Assembly: GCA_900073065.1 (NCBI GenBank)
Contig: FJOG01000006.1
Location: 1,798,076 to 1,862,075 of the forward strand
DNA: 64,000 nucleotides
Source: Phialocephala subalpina
Taxonomy: Eukaryota; Ascomycota; Leotiomycetes; Helotiales; Mollisiaceae
Direction of reading: 5' to 3'
Made by a program: the position numbers and the translations under genes. Positions 45,669 through 54,580 of this stretch are shown piece after piece (position 1 is the first letter of the stretch; every line of letters begins with the position of its first letter). A model generated the notes under the pieces. That model did no database searches. It was given only the letters and a program-made list of their open reading frames with translations, and had not been told where the DNA came from.

Positions 45669-46655
45669 CTATCGCAGATTTGCAAACAAGTGTGCATGGT
45701 CCGTGTACCTGTTCCTCTCCGTCCACTCTTTCAGCGCTGCAAAGTTGTTGCAGACATGAGTAGTATTGCCTCCAGTCGTGTGCCATTGGCCCTTGCTTGT
45801 TAACCACGTGTTCTCGAGCGACATATCAGCGTTGCATAGAATCGATTGGCGAATATACTCGATGCAATGATCCATATGGTACATATCATGCTCTGTCAGA
45901 TGTTCTTTATTGTACACCTGAGTGTAGAAAACTTTCATCACAGCCTAGATATCATGGTTAGTGGGTGAACCCAAAGAGGAGAAGTTGAATCTCTCACCAT
46001 GCAATGATATTGATGGAAGACAGCTACTTGGTAGTGCGCAGGTTCTGAATCTGGCTCTCCGGTCGATGATATACGCACAAATCCTCGGCCAACTATGGAC
46101 AGTCAATGAATCGTTCAGGTTCGGATTATCGTGAAGAAGAGGACAGCTTACTAGGCCAATCTTCCTCCCACAGTGCATCTTTTTCTGGAGTTCTCGGGCC
46201 CATGTATCTTTCATCCTCGCCTGTCGAGAAGTACACCGTAGGTTTGTCGACTATGGTAATTCACATCAACGAGGTTCTTCTTCCCTGACAAGGCCACACA
46301 GTCCAAGGGAGTAGGAGTCACAGGACTTACATATCGGAGCAACTCTTGCAGGAGGAGCACCATTTTTGCCTTCGACCCAGGTAGCTTGGATCACTGTGGC
46401 TTGGTTACATCTCTGATTGAGGACTTTCCAGCCCGAGAACAGGATGGTAGAAGTGATGAGCAAGGCAATAGCCAGAATTGCAACACCGCTCAAAGCCCAG
46501 TATATGAGCCGAGGGACTGTGGCACGACCAGGGAAGGGAAGACGTTCCTGGAAGCTTTGCTTGTCGATGAAGGGCTTGTAGTCTTCAGCGCTGTCGTACA
46601 AGTCGACGACTTCATTTCGAATAGTCTGTTCTGAGCTTGAGGTGGTGCTGGACAT
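45669..46655 (-). CDS. UstYa-family (DUF3328) oxidative cyclase-like protein 1
   Basis: Four exons: 46331-46655, 46152-46250, 45998-46092, 45669-45944; all phases agree (264 residues). ATG at 46655 (MSSTTSSSEQ). A short cytosolic N-terminus precedes one transmembrane helix (YWALSGVAILAIALLITSTI), then the lumenal domain: KPTVYFSTGEDERYMGPRTP, ALWEEDW, GRGFVRIS, AVFHQYHC, YHMDHCIEYIRQ, THVCNNFAALKEW. The two HxxHC motifs (HQYHC, HMDHC) are the family signature and proposed catalytic metal site. UstYa proteins are copper-dependent oxidases/cyclases acting on Kex2-released core peptides in fungal RiPP pathways (ustiloxin, phomopsin, asperipin). First of four copies around one precursor gene. Confidence 0.93.
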
Positions 46656-47526
46656 CGTGTTGGTATTTTGGTATGCGTTGTGACTGCGGTACTGGAAAAG
46701 ATTTTTGGAGAAGGACGCTGGGAAAGTGACTGGATGGGGTAGACACTCTAAGTGGTCATCTACTGAATGGAAGTAAAGAGAGGTACTCTCTATGGACGTC
46801 GGCGTCGTTGAAGCAGTCAAAGGTCGGCAAGTCGGATGCACATCAGCAGGTTAGTGCTTGTGATTATCAGCTGGTAAGCACGTAGGATTCGGACATGATG
46901 CACCTGCAAGTCTTTTTGGCACCGGCGACCTCCTGCGGGGTCGTGCTTCTAACTTTATTGATATCGATGTACCCTAGTTGAACTAAAGCTTATGCAGAGG
47001 ACATGCAAGGGAGTACTAGGGTATCGGGAACTGTATGCATGCATGGTAAGGTATGGATGAACAACCCCGTCTTACATGGTATCGTGACTAATGTGAGAAG
47101 CTCGCAAGGGTCTGCACCGTTTTCCCAAATTTGAAGATGCTCTGGGTTACGATTTGCCTCACCGGATACTGATCCCAAATGGTAATACCGCAATGCCGCC
47201 CTGAGGTTCTCAATCCAGACCTGCGGAGCGCATGATGATGAATTTAAGCATGGGTAGATTGGTGTTGTCTTGTTTTCTTTCCTCTGGGACCTCGTGTAGG
47301 CTCAGCAGCAATTCATTCAAGCAAACTTCATCAGAGACAGTCATGTGTTGTTGTGAAGGAAGTAAAAATCTATTCCTGCTTCTGACTCCATTCTCGACAC
47401 TACAACTATCAAAAAGCGAGTTACAAGTCCCATGTTCGAGCTCAAGGTTCAATCTGATTTCTCCCTCTTTGTGTAACCACTGCATCTTAACTCTTAAGAT
47501 TCCCTCTCAATATTCACGAAACTCAT
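46656..47526. other. Intergenic region between UstYa genes 1 and 2
   Basis: Contains the promoter of UstYa 1; only short frames are seen. Confidence 0.4.
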
Positions 47527-48700
47527 TCAAGGAAATCCCCTTGGTGCGGGCTTCAAGGCTGTCTTCCCGTCATATCTCTCATTCATCCACTCCCGCAGGT
47601 CCCCGAAATTGCGGCAAGTATGCAGGACGTCACTGTCCGCATAGTTTCTCCCCACAGACTCATAGTATCGGGTTGGCACTGGGGTCAAATCACCAGAACA
47701 CATGACGTACTGGCGAATTTGCTCAAGGCAGTGCCCTGAACACATGATCAGCATCAGTTCAAATTGAGAGAAGAGTTGATAGCCTACTATAGTGAAGTCG
47801 GTTGACAGGTAATTTGGCATTCTTAAAGTAGTACTCTGGCCAGAGCGACTTGCGAAGTTGATTCTACGTCAAGTCAGAAGTTGCACTTCATTCAATTTTG
47901 ATCGGGTGGAGAGCGCTTTCATACCACGCAATGAAGTGTATGGAATATATCGAGTCTAATACTATTTGTTAGTCGTCAGATGACTTGAACTCTTGGCCTA
48001 ACTCACCCAGCAACATAGCCACCATGGGCTTCATTCCAGAAATGTTTCGCTTCGTCTCCCCAAGTATCAAAGGCTTCTTCCTCAGAGATGAGGATATATC
48101 GACCTATGTTAAAGTCAATTGAGTTGAATCTGAAAATAGGAGGAGAAGTGATGGTCAAAGTGGCTAATTTCTTACGATCAGTCAAGTCATCCCACAGCTC
48201 ATCAAGCTCCGGTGAAGGGTCCACGACATATTCAGTTGGATCTGGGTGCGGCACAAATGCAGTTGCGTTGGAGTCGAACTGTGGACTTCCCGTAAAAGTC
48301 TTTTGTTCAACTCGAATTGCCACACGGGCAGGTGCTGTCGCTCATGTGTTAGACGATCATCCCACGGAATTTGAAAGGAAGACAAACCAAAGTCAGTGAC
48401 ATATCCTCTGGCAAAAGAGCCCAACCCTATTTCATTTGTTTTCTCCCTGAGGCTGATGTAGGTGTGAAGAGAGAGTGAGCTAAAGACGATTGTCAGAATC
48501 CATGGAAGGGCAGTCCAGAATTTGGTGAGCCTCGAGGTTCGGCGTTGGATGGGAGCATGAAAATGAGGGATGAAGCTCTCGGAATCTCTTTCAGATGAGG
48601 TTTTCTCCATTGAATTGGTGGATTCAAGATCTTCAATTGGTGAAAGAGGACGATAGTCGGGCTTGAGACGTTGTTGCTGGAAGGACATCTTTGGGAACAT
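47527..48700 (-). CDS. UstYa-family (DUF3328) protein 2
   Basis: Six exons: 48388-48700, 48176-48334, 48007-48103, 47925-47961, 47788-47863, 47527-47735; all phases fit (296 residues). It has a long N-terminal tail, one transmembrane helix (FWTALPWILTIVFSSLSL) and the lumenal domain: VAIRVEQKTFTGSPQFDS, PELDELWDDL, RYILISEEEAFDTWG, then HTLHC, NQLRKSLWPEYY, HYRHCLEQIRQYVMCSGD and VLHTCRNFGDLREW. Both HxxHC motifs are complete (HTLHC, HYRHC); the second is created by an exon junction. Same strand as UstYa 1 and 3, 0.9-1.3 kb apart, so co-regulation is likely but not as an operon. Confidence 0.93.
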
Positions 48701-49971
48701 CTTGATTGATGATTTTGTTGACAGTGTTGACTTGGGCGGTTGAGACAGCAGAGTTTGGCAGAAGCTTTTGTGACAAGCTAGTCTGAGGCGAAGTTGCTGA
48801 GGATTGTGTCGGAGTTATTGAAAGAGGGGACGTTTCCTGAAGAACACTGACCGGGTATTCCGTCCCCGCCGAGCTTCAGCAGCGGACGTTGAGCCGTTGA
48901 GCGGGCGCTACAAACTTGGCTACGCCATGTCCTTGCCTTCTGGACTAGCTACCATGAAGTCTGGATTTTGGGAGCATCTTAGGAGCTTGGGCCAATCAAA
49001 GATGCATGTCTAGCGCATGTGCGGCACCCTTAGGCTTGAAGGATTATGGTAAACGATAGCTTTGTTCAATACCCACCTTCCTTTTTTGCTAGAAGATTTA
49101 CACGAGTCTACTCCATTGCTTATCGTATGTTTCATCGCTGACGGTGGTTAACGTGAGAGCTGTCAGTCTCCAAGTGTATGCTTGGTCTTGCCCCAAGCAT
49201 GGGCAACTAAGCGAGCTGTCAGACAGTATTTCAGCTCAGCGCTATTCCCTGACCGCCATTCCCGCACAAGTAATCTAGGATAAGTAATCTAGGATAAGAA
49301 ACTAATCCGGCCTTCCAACTAAGAAATGCAGACGCATCAGGAACGGGTAGATAGATAATGGGTGGTCAGCTTTCAGAACGGTGGTTGGCACGGCAAAAAC
49401 CCTGTCGGCCATGTCGGGTATCACGCAATTGCGGGCCGATTACGTGCAGGGGGTAGGGATTATACGCCGGAGGCTACCGAGGCACAGGAACCCGACTGCT
49501 TATTGCAACCAAGAAGCTTGTTTCAACAACAGCAGACAGCGCTACAGCGTTGCTTTGCCTGCTAATCTAACCTCAGCTCCACAATCACAAGCGTCATTAT
49601 ACCGATTTTCCAGCTATCCTCGAACATGATAGCTTTACTCATCAATGTAAAATTAAGATTTTGTTGGGATAACAGTCGTATCATGGCTTACCTCGTAGCC
49701 GCACTATCAAGTGCACCGTATCTGTATTTGGGTATGTGCTGGGAAATGCTGGCTGTCTCCGAGGATATTTGGTAATCATTGTCTATTATAATGACTGCAT
49801 TGCTCCTTTCACATGTCCTACTAATTTAGCAAACGGGCACTGAGAGATATGACCCTTAAAACTTCTCAAAATGTCTGATTTGGTGGATTAGATTCAGGCG
49901 AGAATGGTGAACCGTGAAAATAATTCATTTTTGACGATGTATCATTTATCCTCGCTTCTAAGATTCTCTTC
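48701..49971. other. 1.3-kb intergenic region between UstYa genes 2 and 3
   Basis: Contains the UstYa 2 promoter. A short tandem AGTAATCTAGGATA occurs twice at about 49268-49298. No gene seen. Confidence 0.4.
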
Positions 49972-50975
49972 TCAACCTCGCTCAACGGACAGCCCCGAAA
50001 TATTCCTCTTTTCTGCAAAGTCCCAAATAGCATCAAAATTCCTGCATGTATGCTTGATGCTAAAATCTGGCATGTATGGAGGTGACCTGGTTAGGTCTTG
50101 ATGAAGTGTGATAAGTGTCAAATCACCATGACACATCAGAACCTGTCGAAGGTAGTCGGTGCAATGGTCTTGGGAATGTCAGTCTTGGAAGTCGTCTTTG
50201 CGTTGTAGAGATTGCCGAAGAGATTACCTAAATGCATTGATTTGGAATGATCTGATTCTTTATGACTTGATGTGCCATAGACAGCTTTTCTGAGATAGTT
50301 CTGGCCTGTAATTAGCAAGGTAGAAAGGATCAAAGCGGTGGAAGAAGGGACACTACCAAGCAATGGAGCTGATGAAACACTTCGATTGTGACGAGGTACT
50401 GGCCAGGGTGCTTGATTACTTGCGCCGTGTCGAGATCAAGCTCTTTGTATTCAGACGGAGTGAGTGAGTACATTCCGACTACATTTTTATCTTCATCAGC
50501 TCAAAGCTCAATTTTGAATAGTGGGATTATGGGAGAAATGAAAGACCGAACAGACCACTCGTCAAGTGACGCCATCTTTCATCAATCCATGGCGTGGGAA
50601 TGCCTTCGTAGAGAGTCGCAGGCTCAGGGCCTTTTGCGAAGCCACTGGGTGCAAAAGTGACTTCTTCATACTGCACAATATTTTCCGCCCAGGCTACAAT
50701 ATCTCTCAATCAGCAATGGAACATTGGACCTGAAGAGTTGACTGACGAATTTCGTGTTTCAAAAGTTTGTGAGGAGCACAGGAGTTGTTGAACTCAGGCC
50801 AGGAGATCAAGATACTTGATACAATGACAAAAACATGAATCAATACAATGTAGAGCCGAAACAAAGATACTCGGAGAATCAGCAGGATTCGTTGAGGTGG
50901 CATATAATTTTGATCCCCCTTCTCGCTGCCTTGCTCTTGGTCGGGAACCGCAGAGTACAAGAATCTTCTAAACAT
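49972..50975 (-). CDS. UstYa-family (DUF3328) protein 3
   Basis: Exons 50747-50975, 50559-50693, 50357-50478, 50228-50300 and 49972-50168 are in phase (251 residues). ATG at 50975 (MFRRFLYSAV). One transmembrane helix (LFRLYIVLIHVFVIVSSILI), then WAENIVQYEEVTFAPSGF, TPWIDERWRHLT, GQYLVTIEVFHQLHCL, NYLRKAVYGTSSHKESDH, MHLDHCTDYLRQVLMCHGD and IKHTCRNFDAIWDFAEKR. HxxHC motifs are HQLHC and HLDHC, both complete. It is divergent from UstYa 4 across a 674-bp promoter region holding a 13-bp element shared with the precursor gene. Confidence 0.92.
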
Positions 50976-51649
50976 GTTAGGCAGAAAGATGAATTGTTGG
51001 AGGAATAAAAAATGAAGCGTTGGAGAGCGGGAAAAGTTTCTTTTGCTTGGGACTTTGAAGTGAGGAGGTAGTATCTTGGGTGAAAGAAAGCTCGAGCACT
51101 GTGGAAAATACCAGGATGTCAAGAGTGGCCTCGACCAACTTCATTGTAAGACAATAATAGTTTCGTTATTGGGAATAATTCTTGCCGCTGAAATACAGTC
51201 AGGTCTGCTGCAAAAGAATGCAACATCGGGAAGGTTGGCTATTGTTCTTGAAGGCCGGAGTGGTCCGATTCGACAACTCGCAAAACAGTCCAAGGCGGGC
51301 TCCACGTGCAGCGGCCGAACAGCAAAGAACTGGAGTACGACACCACAGAATTTTTGGGGATGTTCCACCAACTAAGCTGACATGTTAATACCGCAGGGGC
51401 AGGGGACCCCGGTCCTTGAAGCTGCTTCCACCGACGCTTTGCGCCTATTTATGTAGCCTCCTCTTGATCACTTGACAATCAATTCTTTAATTTCGCGATT
51501 GGAAGCTTATATTGCAAATTTCGCGTGTTGAAACTGAGGTCTTGAGGAGAAGTAGCACCGGGAAAGTAATTCGCACTTGGCAGCGCGGAGAATCTTCATG
51601 TTCGCTTGTCCAAACAACCCCTTTTCACTTCTTATCACACATCATCGTT
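50976..51649. promoter_or_regulatory. Divergent promoter of UstYa genes 3 and 4
   Basis: A 674-bp gap between head-to-head starts. It contains CAGCGGCCGAACA at 51309-51321 and other CGG/CCG half-sites (for example around 51253-51270), as bound by Zn2Cys6 activators. Confidence 0.5.
51309..51321 (+). promoter_or_regulatory. Shared 13-bp cluster element, copy 1
   Basis: CAGCGGCCGAACA, identical to 53328-53340 upstream of the precursor gene. It includes an inverted CGG pair (CGGCCG), a typical binuclear-zinc-cluster regulator site. Regulatory role is inferred. Confidence 0.45.
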
Positions 51650-52676
51650 ATGGAAACATCGACGAGTTACCGTCCAGTTCATCAAAAAGACTACGAGAAT
51701 GAGGCAGACGAGGCCTTGCTAGGACCAAGAGAGACCAACAGATTGCCGAGACGATACGATAATTACCTCAGTCTTCAGCCTGTCGTATTCCACCTCCTGA
51801 TATTTGCATTATACTCCTCTGTCGTTTGGTACAGGTTCAGCAATATATGGACTGAGCAAGAATGTATTCAAAGAATGTCTTTGTGGTGTATGTAACCCAA
51901 AACTATCCTCATGGTACAGAATTGACAGCCATGGCAGCTCCTGCAATGGATGCGATTGAATACAAAACGGTCACCATAAATGGCAATATTGTTCAGCGTA
52001 ATGAATACGTGGGGACACCTCGCCCGGAGCTCGAAGAAGCATGGACAAGAATATCGACAGGTAAGCTTGGCTTGCTACCACGATAAAACGAACATGTCTA
52101 ATTCTAAACTCATTTGAAGGGCCACCAGCTCTGCGACTTTCAGCAGAAGAACTCAAATTGATGAATAGATCCATGACGGCTCATGACTATCATCAGCTTC
52201 CAGAGGAAGCTGGGGGTGGTTACCTTGCCACCTTGGAAGTCTTCCATCTGCTTCATTGTTTGGTACGTTGCCCTGAACATTTGACAAGTTTGGAAGCTAC
52301 AACAATTTTGACAAGCAGAACTCCTTACGTAAAGCGACATTCCAAGAATACTACCCAGAAATATTTGAAGATGAGACCCGTGAAGGTCGCCATGTCCATC
52401 TTGGTTCGTTGCTTTCTCCAGCTAATATTAGCCGAGAACTAACATTGAATGCCAGACCACTGCGTCGAGATATTGCGGCAGCATCTCCAGTGCTCGGGAG
52501 ACGTCACTCCAATTGCTTTCTATGATGTTCCTACGCAGCTAACACCGCTGCCGGATTTTTCTACTACGCATAAGTGTAGGAACTTTGATAGAATCCTAGA
52601 TTGGGCTAATGGAGAGGCTGGACTTGAGAGTGGCAGGCTTGTGCCATGGGGTGAAGTTTTACCAGGTGTTGCGTAA
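51650..52676 (+). CDS. UstYa-family (DUF3328) protein 4
   Basis: Exons 51650-51887, 51938-52060, 52120-52262, 52319-52403 and 52456-52676 (269 residues). For intron 1 (GTATGT donor) the acceptor at 51935-51937 gives WSPAMDAIEYKTV, fitting the family; the next upstream acceptor is also in phase. Features: N-terminal tail, transmembrane helix (VVFHLLIFALYSSVVWY), EYVGTPRPELEEAWTRI, GGYLATLEVFHLLHCL, NSLRKATFQEYYPE, HLDHCVEILRQHLQCSGD and HKCRNFDRILDWANGE. HxxHC motifs HLLHC and HLDHC are intact. It is the only UstYa gene on the precursor's strand and the closest to it (0.86 kb). Confidence 0.92.
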
Positions 52677-53327
52677 TTCATCTTTTGGAATTCAGATATC
52701 ATCTCAATTCTGTCACTTTGAAATTCTCAAAGCGTGAGATTTGAGATCATCAATTTGAATGTGTTCACCTCCAATTGTGACCCCTCCTGAACGATCTTTG
52801 TTTGGAAAATGAAAGCTGAGAAAGCATGAAACTACCACTACTGGGCACCTATAGAGCGACATTTTCTTTTGGAAAGCTCGGGGGTATTCAGGATTTGAGA
52901 ATATCTCACAGACCATGTTCGTTAGTGAAACACTCGTAGCCTGCACTGGACAACCTTCTCCCCACTGGGATGGAGATACAGTCAGCGGTCATCAGGCGCG
53001 ACATGCGGTGAAGGATCATAGTAAGACCTGAAAGTGACGGTCCACAATTTCTCACTTCCCTGTTACGGATAATGGAGTAGTGCTTGGATATAGCTCGGTC
53101 TGTTGATCAGCCCGAGCACAACTCCTCGTCCTGAAAGCCATGGGAGTGGAACATTCGGATGTGACGTTGCCAGCTACTGCATAGTGTCAGAAGGTCTAGA
53201 AGCACGTCGTATGCACTCCAAATTACATACTTTCAAAACGAGAAGCATTTCTCGGAAAGTCCTCTCGGCTCACCCCGAATGCACATAATTCCCAGTAACC
53301 TCATTCAGAACAGCAGTGTAACCACTA

Positions 53328-53340
53328 CAGCGGCCGAACA
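53328..53340 (+). promoter_or_regulatory. Shared 13-bp cluster element, copy 2
   Basis: CAGCGGCCGAACA, 209 bases upstream of the precursor ATG and about 82 bases before the TATA-like box. Identical to 51309-51321. Flanks differ, so it is not part of a longer repeat. Confidence 0.5.
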
Positions 53341-53409
53341 CTTCCTTCTACGGAATTCAAATTGAGTAAAGGTGATGTGACAAACATGCTGGAATTCAGA
53401 AGAAAAGGT

Positions 53410-53417
53410 TATAAGTA
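53410..53417 (+). promoter_or_regulatory. Probable TATA box of the precursor gene
   Basis: TATAAGTA, 127 bases before the ATG, followed by a C/T-rich stretch typical of strongly expressed fungal genes. Confidence 0.45.
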
Positions 53418-53536
53418 GACTGGCATCTTCTCCATACCAAGCAGGCTTTTGAGCACTCAAGCAAACTCTCTACCTTTTCAGTTTCTCGAGCTTCTGAAAA
53501 CAGTCACTTTATAATCCTAAGTCAATCCTCAGCAAG

Positions 53537-54052
53537 ATGAAGCCTACTTCTGCACTCCTCGTCGTTCTGCAGTTTGCAGCCGTAGCTTTGGCATTGCCAC
53601 ACGGTTCCGGTCAGTACTTACCTACCTTGTTGCGGCGTTTTTTTTTTTTTTTTTTGATCTGATAACTGACAATCGAAATAGACAAGCGAGCCGATCTTAG
53701 CGCCCTCGTTGACGACGAACTGTACGCATCCTACGATAAGGTCAAGGCCAAGCGTGCCGATCTTGGAGCGCTTGTCGACGACGAGCTCTATGCTTCATAT
53801 GACAAGAAGAAGAGAGCCGACCTCAGTGCCCTTGTTGATGACGAGCTGTACGCTTCTTACGATAAGAAGAAGCGTGCTGATCTAAGTGCACTCGTTGACG
53901 ATGAGTTGTATGCATCCTACGACAAGAAGAAGCGCGCCGATCTGGGAGCTCTTGTTGACGACGAGCTCTATGCATCCTACGACAAGAAGAAGCGCGCCGA
54001 TCTGGGAGCTCTTGTTGATGACGAGCTCTATGCTTCCTATGACAAGAAGTAA
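53537..54052 (+). CDS. RiPP precursor peptide: secreted protein with six Kex2-flanked LYASYDKK repeats (dikaritin type)
   Basis: Exons 53537-53609 and 53682-54052 give 147 residues. The intron (53610-53681) has donor GTCAGT, a run of 16-18 T and an AACTGAC branch. Residues 1-20 (MKPTSALLVVLQFAAVALAL) form a signal peptide. From residue 26 the mature part is six near-identical repeats, each starting after KR: ADL(S/G)ALVDDELYASYDKK. Repeat 1 is two residues longer (DKVKAKR). Each unit ends in basic residues before the next KR. Signal peptide plus tandem KR-bounded repeats with a Tyr-containing C-terminal core is the precursor design of ustiloxin, phomopsin, asperipin and epichloecyclin. The core is probably within LYASYDK; DLxALVDDE would be the recognition part. 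Flanked by four UstYa genes and a peptidase gene. It could instead be a repeat cell-surface protein, but the context argues against that. Confidence 0.93.
53684..54049 (+). repeat. Six in-frame repeats (66 + 5 x 60 bp) inside the precursor gene
   Basis: Units begin (AAG of Lys-Arg) at 53684, 53750, 53810, 53870, 53930 and 53990. Units 1-4 differ at many third codon positions while keeping the protein unchanged; units 5 and 6 are almost identical in DNA, so the last duplication is recent. The only amino acid variation is Ser/Gly after ADL and the VKA insertion in unit 1. Confidence 0.95.
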
Positions 54053-54121
54053 ATAATGTCTTGTCCCAAACTTTCAGGCCGAGCGGGAAAGTGGCCAAAT
54101 AGGGTAGATCGGCGGGAGGAA

Positions 54122-54361
54122 TTATTGGATGGGTGGAAGTTCGGTCGGAGGAGTTTGTGTAGCTGGTTCATGCACAGTCTTTACTCTCAGTGCTTGGATT
54201 AGAGGACTTTCCTTGCTTGAAACTGTCAAATGAGAAGCTGTTTCCATGAAGTTCTGATTGGTCGCAATCTGAATCTCGTGATGCCTGTCCTGACCTTGCT
54301 CCCGCATTCCAAGTGCTGTGACCAAAGTAGAACACAACGTAATCAAAAAAATGAAATTCAT
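54122..54361 (-). CDS. Possible small secreted protein (79 residues) inside the RiPP locus
   Basis: ATG at 54361. It starts MNFIFLITLCSTLVTALG, a good signal peptide with likely cleavage near the LG/MR boundary, and then is hydrophilic (HHEIQIATNQNFME, PPTELPPIQ) with no Cys and no KR-bounded repeat. It lies between the precursor and the peptidase, opposite strand. Overlapping frames are short. It could be a pathway accessory, an unrelated small secreted protein, or chance. Confidence 0.35.
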   Translation of the reverse strand: MNFIFLITLCSTLVTALGMREQGQDRHHEIQIATNQNFMETASHLTVSSKESPLIQALRVKTVHEPATQTPPTELPPIQ

Positions 54362-54580
54362 TCAAGACTGCCGAGATCTTTCAGATTCTGACCCACGTTA
54401 CATCAGAGGTCTGGACATCGAATCTGAGTAAGCGAGAAGTGATGGTCGGTCAGCTGGCAGCTGCATTAGCCGTTAGGCTGTTGGACGATAAGACACTAGC
54501 CCACCCCCAGGATACTACTTCTCTCTATCAAACAGCGAGCTTCCCGCACTGTATGTTGGAAAGTTTTAGAAGTCCGTTCG

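Larger units (their letters stand above)
52677..53536 (+). promoter_or_regulatory. Upstream region of the RiPP precursor gene
   Basis: It carries the shared 13-bp element (53328-53340), a TATA-like box and a pyrimidine-rich leader before the ATG at 53537. No coding sequence recognised. Confidence 0.5.

Noticed and set aside
53682..54052. Repeat protein read as a cell-surface or structural repeat protein rather than a RiPP precursor
   Set aside because: KR before every unit, identical Tyr cores, short length and four adjacent UstYa genes fit a RiPP precursor much better.
53823..54098. 91-codon His/Arg-rich minus-strand ORF
   Set aside because: It is the antisense of the precursor repeats and repeats only because they do.
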